Shown: positions 62,267 to 64,000 of the stretch, piece by piece
How the letters are laid out: every line of letters begins with the position of its first letter
Numbering within the stretch: the stretch's first letter is position 1
NCBI GenBank assembly: GCA_037013495.1
Contig: CM072807.1
Span: 9,427,001 to 9,491,000, forward strand
Length of the DNA stretch: 64,000 nucleotides
Reading direction: 5' to 3'
Origin: Hippophae tibetana
Taxonomy: Eukaryota > Streptophyta > Magnoliopsida > Rosales > Elaeagnaceae
Translations under genes and position numbers: made by a program
Notes under the pieces: model-generated
What the model saw: only the letters and a program-made list of their open reading frames with translations
What the model was told of the DNA's origin: nothing
Databases searched by the model: none

Positions 62267-63712
62267 ATGGCTCGCCGAAGCTCAGGAGGTTACAATTTCT
62301 AATTTTTAATTCAATTCCTTTGTCTTAATCTGGCATTACATTTTTGTGTATTTTGCTTGTAGTTGTATTTCATTCATTTCTAGGGTTTTGTACCTTTTGA
62401 ATTGCTTTATTGTTTGTGTGTGATTCCGTGGTTTTTCCCTTCAAGGTCCTGGATGGGAGATGGAGTACTTATTTCGCGTCTTTGTTGTGTATGCATCGAT
62501 TAGTTTAATGATATGGATTTTTTTTTTGAAGACTTGTTTTTATGGATGTATTTTTTTTTTCTCGTATGGGAAGTGGGACAAATTTATTTTATTATCGATC
62601 AATTTGATGTTAGAGATTATGTGCAACTATATGCTTGTTGATCTGTTGCCACATGAGAAAGGTCTAGAAACTGTTATGTCAATGACAATGGGGTGTGTGT
62701 GTGTGGCTAAAAGGACCAATTTGTTGTGTGGGTATCAAAGTTGAGTTGTATTGTTTCGTAGAACCACCGGTTAGTAAATATGTATGGTGCGTCAATTGAG
62801 CTGGGTGAAGATAAAGGGGATGAAACTTAATAATGTAAAGCAAGATCTCCCTGACTAACTGACTGTTTTGGTTTGAATGATATCTGGAATGTTTGAAAAT
62901 GGAAATGTTTGCTAACTTGTGTCATAATTTAAGGATGCCTTGAGCTTTTTAGCTGTATAAATAAGGGTATTAATGAGGGAGTGGCTTCTGGATTTTAGGG
63001 TTGTGTTAAATAAACAAAGCTCTATCCTTATAAGCATGTTCTCATCTTTACTCGTATAAACAAATATGTATGTATATATATTGATGTATTTTGAATTGGT
63101 GGTTGGCTGTATGCATTTGATATGTAGCATATTTGTGCTTCTGAGTCTATATTTGTCCAAGATTTTATTGGGCTTCTACTTCTCTCAGGTCGGTCTTCTC
63201 GCCCAGCCCCGCGCCCTGCGGCTGCACATAGGCCTCCCCCTCAGGCAGGTACTGATGCTTTCTATCATGTGTTGTTGCTGAACCAGTATAACAGTTTAAA
63301 ATAATATATATGTTGAATGATTGTTTTGGTATGATTGTGGATGCTTTTAATGATGCAATGCAGTTAACCATGCTCCTGCTCCTGCTCCTGCACAATCTAG
63401 TCGTGGTGGATCTATGTTAGGAGGGATTGGATCAACCATCGCTCAAGGTATGTAGATTCCTTTATTTGCTTTTTGAGGAATTTTTTACTTGTCTTTATCT
63501 TCTTTTTAATGCATTAGCAACTTGTTCTGGTCTTTGCTATTTCAGGAATGGCTTTTGGTACTGGAAGTGCTGTGGCTCACAGGGCTGTTGATTCTCTGAT
63601 GGGTCCTCGGACCATCCAACATGAACAAGTGGTCTCTGAAGCTGCTGCTGCTGCTCCATCACCAGCAACAAACATGGATGCGTGTAGTATTCACTCAAAG
63701 GCATTCCAAGAT
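62267..63712 (+). CDS. CHCH (twin CX9C) mitochondrial protein, partial (first four exons)
   Basis: Four exons join in phase: 62267-62288, 63189-63248, 63364-63447 and 63546-63712 (111 codons so far); the rest lies beyond the window. The protein opens with MARRSSG and a basic, Pro/Ala-rich stretch ('APAPAPA' is coded by a small cctgct repeat at 63374-63391). Then comes the conserved Gly-rich segment 'MLGGIGSTIAQGMAFGTGSA' and 'VAHRAVDSLMGPRTIQHE', the signature of the plant CHCHD2/CHCHD10-like family (Cox19-like, At12Cys type). The first cysteine of the first CX9C ('ACSIHSKAFQD') is at the end of exon 4, and the partner cysteine should open the next exon. Family members are imported into the mitochondrial intermembrane space and linked to respiratory chain and stress response. 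Nothing suggests damage; only the window edge cuts it. Confidence 0.88.
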
Positions 63713-64000
63713 GTATGTGAAATTTTATATATTGAAAACTCTTGTCATTCATATTTATTTCTTATTAATTTTTGCATCCTCCTATTATATCTTTCACTTA
63801 GAGAAATGAATGGAGAAGGATTGCTTCTGGATCTTATGGCATGATACTCTCTTTTTTTTGGGGGGGCTAGGTTTTTTCCCTCTTTAATACGCACCAAGCT
63901 CTCTACTTTACCAGTTTTTAAAATATAAATTGTAGTGTTTCTGCAATATAGGATATTGGAATAATTGTATCCTACCTGAAACTTGCACTGGCAATTGTAT
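63713..64000 (+). other. Intron 4 of the CHCH gene, running off the window
   Basis: It begins at GTATGTGA after 'caagat'. No acceptor followed by the expected cysteine-rich coding sequence is seen before 64000. Confidence 0.6.

Overview
This window is nuclear DNA from a dicot-like flowering plant. It is very AT-rich, its genes have short exons with GT-AG introns, and its protein-coding content (a DRP3-type dynamin, a plant J-like zinc-ribbon protein, a COPI-associated membrane protein, a plant CHCH protein) is typical of plants. I do not name a species. There is no sign of bacterial or organellar sequence. I recognised no tRNA, rRNA or CRISPR by reading, but small RNA genes could be missed.

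Four host genes are supported. (1) 6068-7660 (+) is an intronless 530-residue J-domain-like protein that has lost the HPD tripeptide and carries a CxxC/CxxC zinc ribbon. (2) 36483-39461 (-) is a six-exon, 195-residue COPI-associated (TVP15-like) four-helix membrane protein. (3) 48711-60816 (+) is a 20-exon, 826-residue dynamin-related protein of the DRP3 class (division of mitochondria and peroxisomes), with every exon junction in phase. (4) 62267-63712 (+, cut by the window edge) is the first four exons of a twin-CX9C (CHCH) protein. Genes 2 to 4 all belong to membrane or organelle biology, but they are separate transcription units and nothing shows co-regulation.

The rest is repeat-rich intergenic DNA. 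1-396 holds the edge of an LTR element. 640-2880 has diverged direct repeats around an A-rich decayed segment. 11453-11789 is a dead RNase H-like fragment. 16.2-17.2 kb has exon-like modules, one tandemly duplicated, followed by a roughly 4 kb AT-rich tandem array (about 14 units of about 300-340 bp). 22.2-29.65 kb is a second complex of older nested duplications. 29844-30111 contains two exon-like blocks that splice in frame and abut a decayed Ty1/copia element (about 30.2-34.8 kb, minus strand) with only one LTR visible. 40.87-41.72 kb carries a heavily decayed stretch resembling the movement protein of plant pararetroviruses (Caulimoviridae). 44.05-45.19 kb holds an inverted relative of the repeat at 23.64-24.26 kb, with a young 425-bp tandem duplication inside it. 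The introns of the dynamin gene also carry repeat insertions and short tandem duplications.

The most interesting items are the pararetrovirus fossil, the unrecognised in-frame exon pair beside the copia element, the duplicated 41-nt exon-like module in front of the satellite-like array, and atypical residues at conserved positions of the dynamin GTPase domain. I found no clearly new system; these are leads.
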